From: Geomicrobium sp. JCM 19038 | GTDB taxonomy: Bacteria; Bacillota; Bacilli; Bacillales; Marinococcaceae | Assembly (NCBI RefSeq): GCF_000698125.1 | Contig: NZ_BAXA01000001.1 | Span: 62,001 to 126,000 of the forward strand | Reading direction: 5' to 3' | DNA length: 64,000 nucleotides | Part shown: positions 27,253-38,912 of the stretch, in pieces | How the letters are laid out: every line of letters starts with the position of its first letter | Position numbering within the stretch: the stretch's first letter is position 1 | Notes under the pieces: model-generated | What the model saw: the letters and a program-made list of their open reading frames with translations, nothing else | What the model was told of the DNA's origin: nothing | Database searches by the model: none | Position numbers and translations under genes: made by a program

Positions 27253-27987
27253 GTGTACCGTGAAGGTGCGAGTTATTATGATTTTCTAATGAATGAAGCG
27301 CCATATGAGCGTTGGAAAATGTGGGTCGATGAGCGATTACACATGACAAACAAAACGGGACCGCAGTCGATTCTAGACGTTGGCTGTGGCACTGGAACAT
27401 TTATGTCACTTATAATGCGTGACGGTCACGATGCGACGGGGGTAGATGTGTCAGAAGACATGTTAGCAATTGCTGATTCGAAGATTCGTCGTGAGACGAA
27501 TCAAGTGCCGCAATTATCTTGTCAGAACATGGCTGAGCTCTCATTGCCACAAACCTATGATGTCATTACGGTTTTATGTGATTCTTTGAATTACGTGATT
27601 GAAGAGAAAGACGTACAACAGGCGTTAATGAAGTTTTATGAGCACCTTAATCACGATGGAATGTTACTGTTTGATGTTCATTCCATTCAAAAAATGACAG
27701 AAGAGTTTCCTGGCTTTTCTTATGGTGATAATGATTCTGCACAAAGTTTAATTTGGAACAGTTACGCCATTGAAGATGTTCATGGGGCTGTAGAGCATGA
27801 ACTATCATTTTTTGAAGAAACTTCATCAGGACTATACAAGCGTTATGATGAACTTCATACACAACGGAGCTTCGCTATTGATACATATGTATCTTGGTTA
27901 GAAGAAGCTGGGTTTGCAGAAATTAGTGTCGTTAAAGATTCACACATGAACGTGCAAGTGATCAAGATGAGCGGATCTTCTTCATAG
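27253..27987 (+). CDS. yqeM: SAM-dependent methyltransferase YqeM
   Basis: A class I methyltransferase of 244 residues with motif I LDVGCGTGTFM, the acidic ribose-binding end of strand 2 (GVDVSEDM) and VLCDSLNYV. Substrate unknown. A GTG start at 27253 follows AAGGAGTGG; it replaces the frame's earlier start inside rsfS. It is the last gene of the operon. The divergent comER gene usually found next in B. subtilis is absent. Confidence 0.88.
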   Translation: MYREGASYYDFLMNEAPYERWKMWVDERLHMTNKTGPQSILDVGCGTGTFMSLIMRDGHDATGVDVSEDMLAIADSKIRRETNQVPQLSCQNMAELSLPQTYDVITVLCDSLNYVIEEKDVQQALMKFYEHLNHDGMLLFDVHSIQKMTEEFPGFSYGDNDSAQSLIWNSYAIEDVHGAVEHELSFFEETSSGLYKRYDELHTQRSFAIDTYVSWLEEAGFAEISVVKDSHMNVQVIKMSGSSS

Positions 27988-28014
27988 CTAAAAAACAAAT
28001 TGATCAATAAAATG

Positions 28015-28054
28015 AGACTGTAGTATACTTTTACCAAGTAACTACAGTCTTTTC
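28015..28054 (+). terminator. Intrinsic terminator after yqeM
   Basis: Perfect 10-base arms AGACTGTAGT (28015-28024) and its complement (28041-28050), then TTTT. Confidence 0.8.
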
Positions 28055-28100
28055 CTCGTATGTCCCTTCCTTATTCTTTATTCCAACTATTGCTCACAAT

Positions 28101-28751
28101 TTGTATCTGGAGGTGATTTCATTCGAACTTTTAAAAGAAAATTGGAAATGGTTTGTCGCCACACCGATTGTAATTGGTTTATTTGGTAGTGTTTTGTTAT
28201 GGCAATTTTTATCTGAACCGGCTGTTCAAAGTAATGACGAGGAGATGCTCTTCACATCTTTAGAACAAATTGAGGGAAAAGAAGAGCTGGAACCGGAAGA
28301 AGATCTGGTGTTGCCTACAACATTATTTGTGGATGTGAAAGGAGAAGTCAGAAAACCTGGCGTCTATGAACTACAACACGATGATCGCGTAGTAGATGCT
28401 ATATACATTGCCGGAGGGCTTTCGGAAAATGGGAGCGATCTTGCGATTAATTATGCGCAAAAGCTTGTTGATGAAATGGTTATTTACGTTCCTCACATTG
28501 ACGATGATCTTGAACAAGGAGAAATTTGGGAAGCAAATGTAGGACAATCTGAAGAATCAACGCGAGTAAATCTGAATCAAAGCAATGAAGTAGAGCTGCA
28601 AACATTACCAGGAATCGGACCGTCAAAAGCAGCTGCAATTATTTCGTATCGCGAAGAAAATGGACCGTTTCAAACGATTGAAGAATTAACAAATGTTCCT
28701 GGATTTGGAAGTAAAACGTTTACAAATCTAGAATTGTTAATAGAAGTGTAA
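28101..28751 (+). CDS. comEA: Competence protein ComEA, DNA receptor
   Basis: A membrane-anchored double-strand DNA receptor for natural transformation. One membrane helix (about residues 17-36) is followed by an acidic linker, an SLBB domain (VDVKGEVRKPGVYELQHDDRVVDAI) and a C-terminal helix-hairpin-helix domain with LPGIGPSKAAAII and VPGFGSKT. The start is uncertain: the ribosome site CTGGAGGTGATT is followed by no in-frame ATG/GTG/TTG at normal spacing. TTG 28101 is the furthest in-frame start; ATT 28116 or another lost base is possible. Confidence 0.88.
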   Translation: MYLEVISFELLKENWKWFVATPIVIGLFGSVLLWQFLSEPAVQSNDEEMLFTSLEQIEGKEELEPEEDLVLPTTLFVDVKGEVRKPGVYELQHDDRVVDAIYIAGGLSENGSDLAINYAQKLVDEMVIYVPHIDDDLEQGEIWEANVGQSEESTRVNLNQSNEVELQTLPGIGPSKAAAIISYREENGPFQTIEELTNVPGFGSKTFTNLELLIEV

Positions 28752-28839
28752 TAATTATTTGACGAATCCATAAATAGTCATTGTTTTTCGAGATTTACTA
28801 TATTACAATCAGAACATCGCATTGAAGGGGGATATAGAT

Positions 28840-30476
28840 ATGAAACAGTTTAAGCGATCTTTCGTACCACTTGCTATTGCAAGTATTGCACTTGTTGCAT
28901 GTAGTTCAGATCCAACTGAAGGAGAAAGTGAAGGAACTGAAGGAACTGATACGGATTCTGGATCGGCAGAAGATTCAGAAGAGGCTGAAGAAGGTGGAGA
29001 GGCTGCAGGTGGAGAAGGGGGTAACTTTGTTTTGGCGATGCGTCTGACGCTGTTACGCTTGACCCACACCAAATTACAGACGTGCCATCTCACATCGTAA
29101 CGCTTAATTTGTACGAAAATTTAATCATGTTCGATGAGGATATGGAACTTCAACCAGTCCTTGCTGAATCATATGAGCAAATTGATGATTTAACGTGGGA
29201 ATTTTACTTAAGAGAAGAAATTACGTTCCATGACGGCGCGGAATTTAATGCCGATGCAGTTGTCACAAATTTCGATCGATTTTTAGATCCTGAGACAGCG
29301 TCACCACGTGCATCGTTGTTTGAGCCTATTGAATCGGTAGAGGCGATTGATGAATTTACCGTACAGATTACAACTGATGAACCTTTTGCTCCGTTAATTC
29401 CTCACTTGGCTCACGGCTCTGCTGGAATTATTAGTCCCGATGCAATTGAAGCAGATGAGAATATTACGGTAAATCCTGTTGGGACAGGCCCTTTTGAGCT
29501 TGAGAATTGGGAGCAAGGCAATGAAATCGTACTTGCTCGCTATGAAGACTATTGGGGTGACAGTGCTATTTTAGACAGCGTTACACTTAAAGTTGTTCCT
29601 GAGCAATCAACGAGAATGGCGATGATTGAGCAAGGTGAAGCACATTTTATGCAACAAATTGAACCGGCGAATGTTGGTAGAATTGATTCGTTAGACAACG
29701 TTGAAGTTGTCACGCAAGAAGGTTTTGGAATTGACTATATCGGCTTTAATACGTCGGTAGAACCGTTTGATGATCCTTTAGTTCGTCAAGCATTGTCGAT
29801 GGCTCTTGATAGTGAAGCAATTGTGAATGGATTATATGAAGGTTATGGACAAGTCGCAACGAATCCATTGAATGATATCGTTAACGGTGCAAGCGCAGAC
29901 GTAGAAGGTCTTGAGTATGATCCTGAGCAAGCAGCAGAATTATTAGCTGAAGCCGGCTATGAAGATGGATTCTCTGCAACGTTAATTACAAATGATGCGA
30001 ACCCAATGCGCGTTCAGATCGCAGAGCTAGCACAAGATCAGTTTGGTGAGTTAGGCATTGACATTTCCATTGAGCAAATGGAATGGGGCGCGTACTTAGA
30101 TCGCGTTGACAGTGGTGATACTGAAATGTTCATTCTTGGATGGTCAATCTCCTCAGGGGATGCTGATAACGGCTTGCACCCATTGTTCCACTCAGATAAC
30201 GTAGGTGCTAACGGAAACCAGACGTTCTTTGAAAACGATGAACTGGATGAGCTTTTAGATGCTGCTCGTGAAGAGATGGATGAAGATGCTAGACAAGAAC
30301 TTTATCAACAAGCGCAACAAATTTTAGCTGATGAAGCTCCAATGATTTACACGTTGCACACTGACTATGTGGTTGGGGTTGCAGATTCAGTGAATGACTT
30401 TATTCATTATCCGAATGGCCAATTCCCATTCTGGCAAATTTCGATTAGTGAAGAAGCTGGAGACAGCTCGTATTAA
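28840..30476 (+). CDS. Oligopeptide ABC-transporter substrate-binding lipoprotein (frameshifted at 29034)
   Basis: Extracellular binding protein of the SBP_bac_5 (OppA/DppA) family. A signal peptide ends in the lipobox LVAC, followed by an acidic linker. FHDGAEFNADAVVTNFDRFLDP is the family signature. TTTTGGCGATG lacks one G; repair gives FVLGDASDAVTLDPH and 545 residues. The ribosome site is AAGGGGGAT. No permease or ATPase genes are nearby, so it must work with components encoded elsewhere. It lies between comEA and metY, an unusual place. Ligand unknown. Confidence 0.88.
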
Positions 30477-30535
30477 TAAAAACTTTCCTTTTGGATCTAG
30501 TTCATTCTAGGTCCTTTAGGTACTTATTGGAGTGA

Positions 30536-31819
<1,284 letters not shown>

Positions 31820-34161
31820 TTGTTAACGACAATTCTTCGCCACACATTTCCGTGTAGCATTGCGATCATTATTGCTATACTCCTCGTTTTTATGAGTGCA
31901 CAAAGCGCAATTGTCTTGTTGCTAGGTGCACTCCTTTTATTATTCTACTACTTACCTAAGCTAACCCCTCCATTAATTATCTCAACAGTTAGTAGCTTCT
32001 TGTTTATGTACATGTATACTCTCTATTTTGATGAACAAAATGAGACGCAATTACATGAAGATATGCAACAATTTCATGTTGAGTTGAACTCTCTCATTCA
32101 AGTGGACGGTAACCTTGCGACTTTTCAAGTGAAAACGCTAGAAGAGAACGAACGGGTTGCAGTGCGTTTGCGAATTGATTCGGAGGAAGATCAACACTTA
32201 CTTAAGACTACAAAAGTAGGTGAGATTTGTCATATTACCGGAAAACTTATAAGTCCGGGTCCTTCACGCAACTTTCATGGGTTTGACTATGAGGAGTATC
32301 TTTATTTGCAGCGTATACACTGGACCTTATCGACAACGAGTACAGAAATGAGTTGTGAGGAACGTGCAAATCTCCTTAGTTGGGACCGTATTCATGAATG
32401 GCGACTCTATGCACTTACTGTTATTGATGAACGATTTAGTGAGCATGTGAGTGGTGTCATGACCGCCCTTTTATTCGGTGATCGCTCATTCATCGGCGTA
32501 GACGTACTAACTGCGTATCAAGACCTCGGTATTATACATTTACTCGCCATTTCTGGTCTACACGTAGGGATCGTAAGTGGGATGGCTTACTATGTGCTAA
32601 AACGAAGTGGCATTACGAAAGAGCGATCAGCTGAAATGTTACTTGTATTATTACCGGTATATGCCGTGCTTGCTGGAGGGGCACCTTCGGTAATACGGGC
32701 AGTCACGATGACCATGATCGTTTTTGCAGCGATTCGTATGCATTGGCGAGCATTTTCTGTTCATAATTTGAGCTTCGCGGCTTGTGTAATGTTAATCGTT
32801 AATCCTTACTACCTTTTTCATATTGGATTTCAGCTATCGTTTAGTTTAACGTTCTCAATTATTCTCTCCATACATTACATGCAACAACTTCGAACGAAAC
32901 TTCTGCAGTCACTTTTTATTTGTGTTCTTACGCAACTCTTTTCGTTTCCAATCATCGTTTACTATTTCCATACGTATTCCCTATGGAGTTTAGTGCTCAA
33001 TATCATGTATGTTCCGTTTGTATCGGTGTTTCTACTGCCTGTTTTGTGGGGCTTGTTTTTCGTATCCTTTTTTTCAATGTCATTAATGAAGTTTGGTGAT
33101 CGCTTACTAGAGCATGTGCTTCAGTTTATTCATCATTTTTTTGTCTCGGTGCAACAGTGGCCTACAGGATGGACGGCATTTGGCGAGACATCAATGTTTT
33201 GGGTAGGTTTACTACTTCTATTGACGACAATGATGTTGATTTTACTAGTACGTAGAAAGCGAAAGCTACTTATGATCGTAACGGTTGGTTATGTAAGTAG
33301 TCTGCTTTATCCACTGTATTCTCCGTACTTTAGCAATGAAACCGTCATTACGTTTATTGACGTTGGACAAGGGGATAGCATTCTTATTGAACTTCCTAGG
33401 CGGGAAGGGACGATGTTAATTGATGCGGGTGGCTACTTACCGATTCCAATAGAAGATTGGGAGAGGAGGAAAGTTGCACCTGACCCAGGTAGGCAAAGCG
33501 TAGCTCCTTATTTAAAGGCGAGGGGAATCAAGACAGTTGATTATGTCGTTGCATCACATGCTGATTACGACCATGTTGGAGGTCTATTTGAAATCATAGA
33601 ACAGTTCAATGTTAAGACAATCTTATACCTCATATAGAGCTTGAAGGGGAAGTTGAACAACGGTTACTTACTCGTGCATTGGAGCGAGGAGCAACTGTAA
33701 AGCTGCAAGCAAGGGGGGATGTAATTGCCACATCTAATGCGAACTTCCAGGTGCTGCACCCGAAGAAAACAACAGGCACGATTGACAATAAGAATGATCA
33801 TTCGCTCGTTTTATTCGTTGAAATTGGTGGACTAACCTGGTTGTTTACTGGTGACTTAGAAGAAGAGGGTGAACGACAGCTTATAGGGGAGTACCCAACT
33901 TTGGAAGTGGATGTTCTAAAGGCTGGGCATCATGGTAGTCGAACATCATCAACAGATGCCTTTATTGAGCACATTAAACCAAGTGTAGCGGTAATCACAG
34001 CAGGTGAAGACAATCGCTTTAATCACCCTCATGCTGACGTTGTTGAAACGTTGCGAAGGCACAACGTTCAAGTCGTTGGTACTCATGAAAACGGAGCCAT
34101 TCGCTTTATACACGATGGTCACTCGTGGAGTGTGGAAGTGAATATAAGTTCAGTACATTAA
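31820..34161 (+). CDS. comEC: Competence DNA channel ComEC (frameshifted near 33628)
   Basis: The membrane channel that imports single-stranded DNA in transformation. N-terminal helices and an OB-fold segment come first, then the competence domain (FGDRSFI, LLAISGLHVGIV, PVYAVLAGGAPSVIRA) and a C-terminal metallo-beta-lactamase-like domain (VGQGDSILIE, SHADYDHVGG, TGDLEEEGE, KAGHHGSRTSS). The frame stops after VKTILYLI; adding one A gives TILIPHIELEGEVEQR and 780 residues. The TTG start touches the metY stop. Terminator downstream. Confidence 0.92.
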
Positions 34162-34163
34162 AA

Positions 34164-34197
34164 AAAGACCTTCTTAATAATAGGAAGGTCTTTCTTA
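34164..34197. terminator. Terminator between comEC and yqzM
   Basis: The 10-base arms AAAGACCTTC and GAAGGTCTTT pair exactly and have A- and T-runs on either side, suiting the convergent genes. Confidence 0.85.
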
Positions 34198-34201
34198 CGT
34201 G

Positions 34202-34342
34202 CTACATTCTACTTGCAAACTCAATGATAACCCCAATGACAAAAATCGTCGCGAAAAAGCCGAAGGAAACAGCCACTCCAACGATCGCATCGTTGAAATC
34301 GTTACGTTTACTTTGAACTTCTTTTTCAAAATCGTTATGCAT
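34202..34342 (-). CDS. yqzM: YqzM family small membrane protein
   Basis: A 46-residue protein: a charged N-terminus (MHNDFEKEVQSKRNDFNDAIVGV) followed by one membrane helix (VSFGFFATIFVIGVIIEF). It corresponds to B. subtilis YqzM, which occupies the same place between comEC and holA on the opposite strand. GGAGGGTCACG precedes the ATG. Function unknown. Confidence 0.85.
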   Translation of the reverse strand: MHNDFEKEVQSKRNDFNDAIVGVAVSFGFFATIFVIGVIIEFASRM

Positions 34343-34687
34343 TCGTGACCCTCCTCATTCATCGTCAAGTATAAGACAAGCATGAAAAAAAATCTACTCT
34401 TGTCATAAAAATACCTTAGTTTTTTAAGGGATGTGAAGTGTGATTTCTCACTTTTGTTAAGAGTTGTCACCCATAAAGAACGATGGCATAGGATACGATA
34501 AAAGCAGAAGCTCTTCATGATTACCGTTTGCCGGACAGTTCCTAGGTCTCTCTGGCAAGCGTTCATATAAATTGGGGCAGTGTAGAGAAATCTAGACTGC
34601 TTCTCCCATTTCTTATCATACATAATTGGTGATACAATAGATATGATGAAACGAATAAGCAAAGTGTATGCATGAAAGAGTGAGATC
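34343..34687. other. Intergenic region between yqzM and holA
   Basis: About 345 bases without a gene. TACAAT at 34633-34638 is a plausible -10 for holA, with a weak TTCTTA -35 at 34610. The ribosome site of yqzM lies at the left edge. No other structure recognised. Confidence 0.4.
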
Positions 34688-35727
34688 ATGACTTCTTACA
34701 TAGAAGCAAAAAAGGACATTAATCGAGGCAAGTTAAGTCGTGTCTACCTTATTTATGGAATGGAAACGTATATGATTGACGATCTTACACAATCGATTGT
34801 CAAACAGGTGTTACGTGAAGACGATGCAGAATTTAACTTGTCACAATATGATTTACGTGACACAGCCATTCAAGTCGGATTAGAAGATATTGAAACACCA
34901 TCTTTTTTCGGTACGGAAAAGTCATCGTTATGAAACATGCCTTCTTGTTAACTGGCCAGAAACGTAAAGATAGTGCTGAACATGATTTACGCCAATTTGA
35001 GCGGTATTTGGACAAAGAAAATCAAGAGAATGATTATGTCATTTTTACAGTTGAAGCTGAAAAGTTAGATGAACGAAAGAAAATCGTAAAAAAGCTAAAA
35101 AAGCATGCAACAGTGGTGCAAGCAGCACCACTTGCCGGTACAGAGCTTGAACGATTCGTCAATTCACAAGCGAAGCAATACGACGTGACGTTTTTGGATG
35201 AGGCGATTACGTTATTTCTTGAAGTAACGACAGCAGATTTGCAAGCGAGAAAAACCGAAATTGAGAAATTAGCATTGTACGTAGGCCCAGGTGGGACAAT
35301 TACGAAAGATACCGTCAATGAACTTGTCTCAAAAAGCTTGGAAGATAACGTGTTTACATTAATCGATGCGATTTCAAGTGGACAAGCAGAACGAGCGCTT
35401 ATGATGTATCAAGATCTTGTTTTTCAAGGTGAAGAGCCGATTAAGCTCGTTGCGTTAATTGGAAGACAACTACGGATGATGAGTCTTATTATTGATATGG
35501 AAGAACGAGGGTATTCTCAACAAAAGATGGCGCAAGGTTTAGGTGTGCCACCATTTGTTGTCGGTAAGATTCGCAAGAAAACGACAGGGCTTAATCCTCG
35601 TGCGCTTAATGAGGCGCTGGCTACTCTAGCAGAAGTCGACTATAAGATGAAAACAGGTTACGCTGATAAGGAGACCGCTATGGTTACTTATATTGCGAGG
35701 CTTAGTCAACAATTACATGAAGTTTAA
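34688..35727 (+). CDS. holA: DNA polymerase III delta subunit (frameshifted at 34917-34920)
   Basis: The clamp-loader delta subunit (B. subtilis YqeN), essential for loading the sliding clamp. The N-terminal domain has YIEAKKDINRGKLSRVYLIYGMETYMIDD, and the C-terminal helical collar has LIGRQLRMMSLIIDMEERGYSQQ and PPFVVGKI. The A-run GGAAAAGTC is one A short; repair gives EKVIVMKHAFLLTGQK and 346 residues (B. subtilis 347). The twin terminators after it separate it from rpsT on the other strand. Confidence 0.92.
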
Positions 35728-35760
35728 AAAAGACCTCTGAACAAAGTTCAGGGGTCTTTT
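35728..35760 (+). terminator. Intrinsic terminator of holA
   Basis: 15-base arms (35728-35742 and 35746-35760) pair almost fully, with one G-U, a three-base loop and a T-run. Confidence 0.85.
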
Positions 35761-35763
35761 AAG

Positions 35764-35795
35764 TAATAAAACGACTCGCTAGAGTCGTTTTATTA
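35764..35795 (-). terminator. Intrinsic terminator of rpsT
   Basis: Perfect 14-base arms TAATAAAACGACTC and its complement around a four-base loop. It overlaps the rpsT stop codon and reads as a terminator on the minus strand. Confidence 0.85.
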
Positions 35796-36059
35796 TTTAG
35801 CAACAGCGTTTAGTTTACGCTCCATTTGAGACTTTTTGCGAGCAGCTTTGTTCTTATGAATAAGCCCTTTGTTCGCAGCTTTGTCTACTTTTTGCTCAGC
35901 GAGTAAAAATACTGCTTTTGCACCTTCAACATCGTTAGAATCGATTTTCTTATCAAATTCTTTGATTGTTGTACGCATCGCAGACTTAAACGCTTGGTTC
36001 TTAACGCGTTTTTGTTCGTTAACAAGAATACGTTTCTTTGCTGATTTAATGTTAGCCAA
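35793..36059 (-). CDS. rpsT: Ribosomal protein S20
   Basis: A small-subunit protein, basic and all-helical: LANIKSAKKRILVNEQKR, then SAMRTTIKEFDKKI and NKGLIHKNKAARKKSQMERKLN. TTG at 36059 is chosen over ATG 36068 because the GGAGG element lies eight bases before TTG but touches the ATG, and the family begins MANIKSA. This gives 88 residues, the normal length. It has a near-consensus promoter and its own terminator. Confidence 0.95.
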   Translation of the reverse strand: MANIKSAKKRILVNEQKRVKNQAFKSAMRTTIKEFDKKIDSNDVEGAKAVFLLAEQKVDKAANKGLIHKNKAARKKSQMERKLNAVAK

Positions 36060-36144
36060 ATCATTCACCTCCCCAACTTACTTCATGCTACAGATTAATA
36101 CGTTTATATAAAATCATCGCATGTATCCAATGTATGACAGATGA

Positions 36145-36173
36145 ATTGTACCAAATCCAACCGACTGATGCAA
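36145..36173 (-). promoter_or_regulatory. Sigma-A promoter of rpsT
   Basis: On the minus strand TTGCAT (36168-36173) and TACAAT (36145-36150) have a 17-base spacer, about 85 bases before the rpsT start. The leader could host S20 autoregulation, but no structure was identified. Confidence 0.7.
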
Positions 36174-36246
36174 GCTGATCTTCGGATAAAAATGGTGACT
36201 AGGAAAGCCTAAAATTACATTTGATGAAGTTGAGGTGGATAACGAC

Positions 36247-37346
36247 ATGTCTGAGCAAGAATTTGATAATAGCAAAGTCACATTTTTTCGTAGAACGGAT
36301 TTGGCGGTTGAAGATGAAAACGTCTTACCGAATCGTCATCGAGATGGAATCCACGTGGAAGAACATGAAGAAGATGAAATCACCATCACGAATGTAACAA
36401 TCGATGAAAAAGCAGCGGAGATGACAGGGAAACAAGCGGACGGTATTTGACGTTAGAAGCATTAGGGATCAGGCAAAAAGATCCGAAGCTACAAGGAGAT
36501 TTTATTAAAGTATTTAGTAGAGAGTTGATGAAATTTCTAGATGAAACAGGAATTAAGAAGACGAGTACTTGTTTAATCGTTGGCCTTGGTAACCGTGATG
36601 TCACGCCAGATGCATTAGGTCCAAGAACGGTTGATCAATTGTTAATCACAAGACACTTGCTAGAGCTTGGTCATAAAGAAGCAAATGACGGTTATCGTTC
36701 GGTTGCAGCAATTGCACCAGGGGTAATGGGTGTGACTGGGATTGAAACATCAGAAATTATTTACGGGACGGTCGAAAAGGTAAAGCCAGACTTTGTCATT
36801 GCGATCGATGCCTTAGCGGCGCGCTCCATTGAACGTGTAAATGCGACTGTGCAAATTTCAGATACAGGTATTCATCCAGGTTCAGGTGTTCAAAATGCTC
36901 GAAAAAAAATTAATGAGGAAACAATTCACGTACCCGTCATTGCCATTGGAATTCCAACCGTGGTAGATGCCGTTTCGATTACGAGTGATACGATTGATTT
37001 CCTATTCAAACACTTTGGTAGAGAAATTAAAGACCAAGATAAGCCGTCCTCTTCACTTGTGCCGAGTGGTATGACTTTTGGTGAGCGAAAGAAACTAACC
37101 GATGAAGACCAACTCGGTGATGAAGAACGAGAACAATACTTTGGCATTGTCGGGAAACTACCAGAAGCTGATAAACGCCAGCTTATTGAAGAGGTGCTAA
37201 ATCCACTAGGTCACAATCTGATGGTAACCCCAAAAGAGGTCGATACATTTATGGATGATATGGCTAACGTGCTTGCTGAAGGATTAAATATCGCCTTACA
37301 CGATGCCGTAACTGACGAGAACAGTGGCCACTATACTCACAATTAA
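36247..37346 (+). CDS. gpr: Spore germination protease Gpr (frameshifted at 36438)
   Basis: Degrades small acid-soluble spore proteins during germination; it is made as a zymogen and self-activates by N-terminal cleavage. [11 protein letters not shown] lies close to the pro-peptide cleavage area. [17 protein letters not shown] and [34 protein letters not shown] are the diagnostic core with catalytic Asp residues. GCGGAC lacks one G; repair gives [17 protein letters not shown] and 366 residues (B. subtilis 368). ATG 36247 lies at better distance from GAGGTGG than GTG 36235. Expression is expected in the forespore (sigma-G), but no clear promoter was found. Confidence 0.92.
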
Positions 37347-37420
37347 TTCTAGTAAATGTACAAGTTTTGGTTCTGTTCGTTCGACACGCTCATAGAATGG
37401 TAGCGTAAGGGGGAGTGCTC

Positions 37421-38544
37421 TTGCGTTACCAACAGTCACACGTTATTACAGTTTCAAAAAAACACATCCAGTCACTCGTCATTACAGTGATCGCGTTTGT
37501 CATCGTTTCCTTTGTTGTAATTGCCATGTTAACAACGGCAGGGAACTATAGTCGTTTTGCTTCAACGGCGGTTCACGATTTTACGTCAACGCTGCAAAGC
37601 GAATTGTTTATTCATGTGATTGGCACAGAGAATCGACATTACCTTGAAGCTGCACCAGAGATGAGTACACCGAGCCTATCAAGCGTCGCATTAGAACTAG
37701 CAACGCAAGTGAATCTAGAGGACCCGAGAACCTTTCTAGGACGTGAACTCCCCGGTTTTGAAGTGTTTGATGACACGATTGTCGTAGCAGGGGAAGGGAC
37801 GGATTTAACTACGATGTCTATAGAATCTTCGCCACCTCCTGATGCTTTTATAGATCAAGAAGATGATAAGGGAGAACAAAAAGAAGTAAGACCTTCGCTC
37901 TCTCATGAAGATGCGCTCGTGCACATCGTCCATACACACAACCGAGAAGCCTTTCATCCATATAGTGGTGGTGAGAACTACGCCACCGAACAAAACATTG
38001 TTGAAGTTGGAAAAGAAATCGGAAGACATTTAGATGAAGCGGGAATTCCAGTGGATGTAAATGAAGATGACATTCACGGGATGCTCATTGATCGAGGTTT
38101 GCATTTTAGTAGGTCGTATGATGTTTCAAGAGACGTTGTTGTAGATGCGAAAAATAAAAATGACAACTTGGAGTTTTTCATCGATGTTCATCGTGACTCT
38201 CAGCCACACGATATTACGACCGCAACAATCAATGGCGAAGCATGGCAAGAACGTTTTTTGTTGTAGGAACCGACCATCCTGACTACGAACGTAACAAGGC
38301 GCTTGCAACGGAACTTCATTATCGCCTTGAAGACGAGTATCCAGGTTTAAGTCGTGGGGTGTTGGAACGTGGCGGAGCAGGAACAAATGGGGTGTTCAAT
38401 CAAGACCTCTCCCCAAATGCGATGCTCATTGAAATGGGTGGCATTGATAATACATTTGATGAATTAAACCGTAGTGCAGAAGCGTTCGCAACGATTGTAG
38501 AAACGTATATTTATGAACAGTTAGAAGAGGAGGAAGGCGAATGA
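37421..38544 (+). CDS. spoIIP: Stage II sporulation protein P (frameshifted at 38244)
   Basis: Peptidoglycan amidase/endopeptidase of the engulfment complex DMP. It has an N-terminal membrane helix (about residues 20-42) and an amidase domain with HTHNREAF (zinc His), a DVHRDS motif, and a late AMLIEMGGIDNT with the catalytic Glu. CATGGCAAG lacks one G; repair gives GEAWARTFFVVGTDHPDYERN and 374 residues. The TTG start at 37421 lies after AGGGGGAG. It overlaps yqxA by four bases. It is downstream of gpr, as in B. subtilis. Confidence 0.92.
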
Positions 38545-38810
38545 GGCTAAAGCGTGGCGCATCATTGCTAATGTTTGGACTCGTGCTGTTTTTAAGTGGC
38601 GTTTTAAGTGGTCATTATTATGCATATTATCAATGGGGAGAAGTGTACCATGATGAACGAGTCGTCGATGAAGAAGTGCTAAAAGAAAAATCTGAAAGCA
38701 TGGAAGAACAAGGTATGAACCTTTCAGAACGTCAAGAACAGCTTCGTCAAAATGACTCGTCGAACTTCTTTTCAGATCTCGGTAAAACACTCGGAGGTTC
38801 GCCTCGCTGA
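38541..38810 (+). CDS. yqxA: YqxA family protein (DUF3679)
   Basis: An 89-residue membrane protein: one N-terminal membrane helix (about residues 7-28) and a charged, helical tail rich in Glu and Gln. The position between spoIIP and lepA and the length identify YqxA. Function unknown. The ATGA overlap with spoIIP implies coupled translation and so a role in sporulation, which is inference. Confidence 0.82.
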   Translation: MRLKRGASLLMFGLVLFLSGVLSGHYYAYYQWGEVYHDERVVDEEVLKEKSESMEEQGMNLSERQEQLRQNDSSNFFSDLGKTLGGSPR

Positions 38811-38819
38811 GTGTTTTTT
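38784..38819 (+). terminator. Intrinsic terminator overlapping the end of yqxA
   Basis: The arms AAAACACTC and GAGTGTTTT enclose an inner GGAGG/CCTC stem with a TTCG-type loop and are followed by T-residues. The yqxA stop codon lies inside the 3' arm. Confidence 0.8.
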
Positions 38820-38831
38820 CTTGCTTTATAA

Positions 38832-38860
38832 TTGCTGTATGTGTGTCGTATTGCTATAAT
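38832..38860 (+). promoter_or_regulatory. Sigma-A promoter of lepA
   Basis: TTGCTG at 38832-38837 and a perfect TATAAT at 38855-38860 are separated by 17 bases, after the yqxA terminator. Confidence 0.7.
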
Positions 38861-38912
38861 GTAGGGTAGTTTTCAATTGAGGACGAGGTTCTTTAAGATC
38901 AGGAGTGATGGA

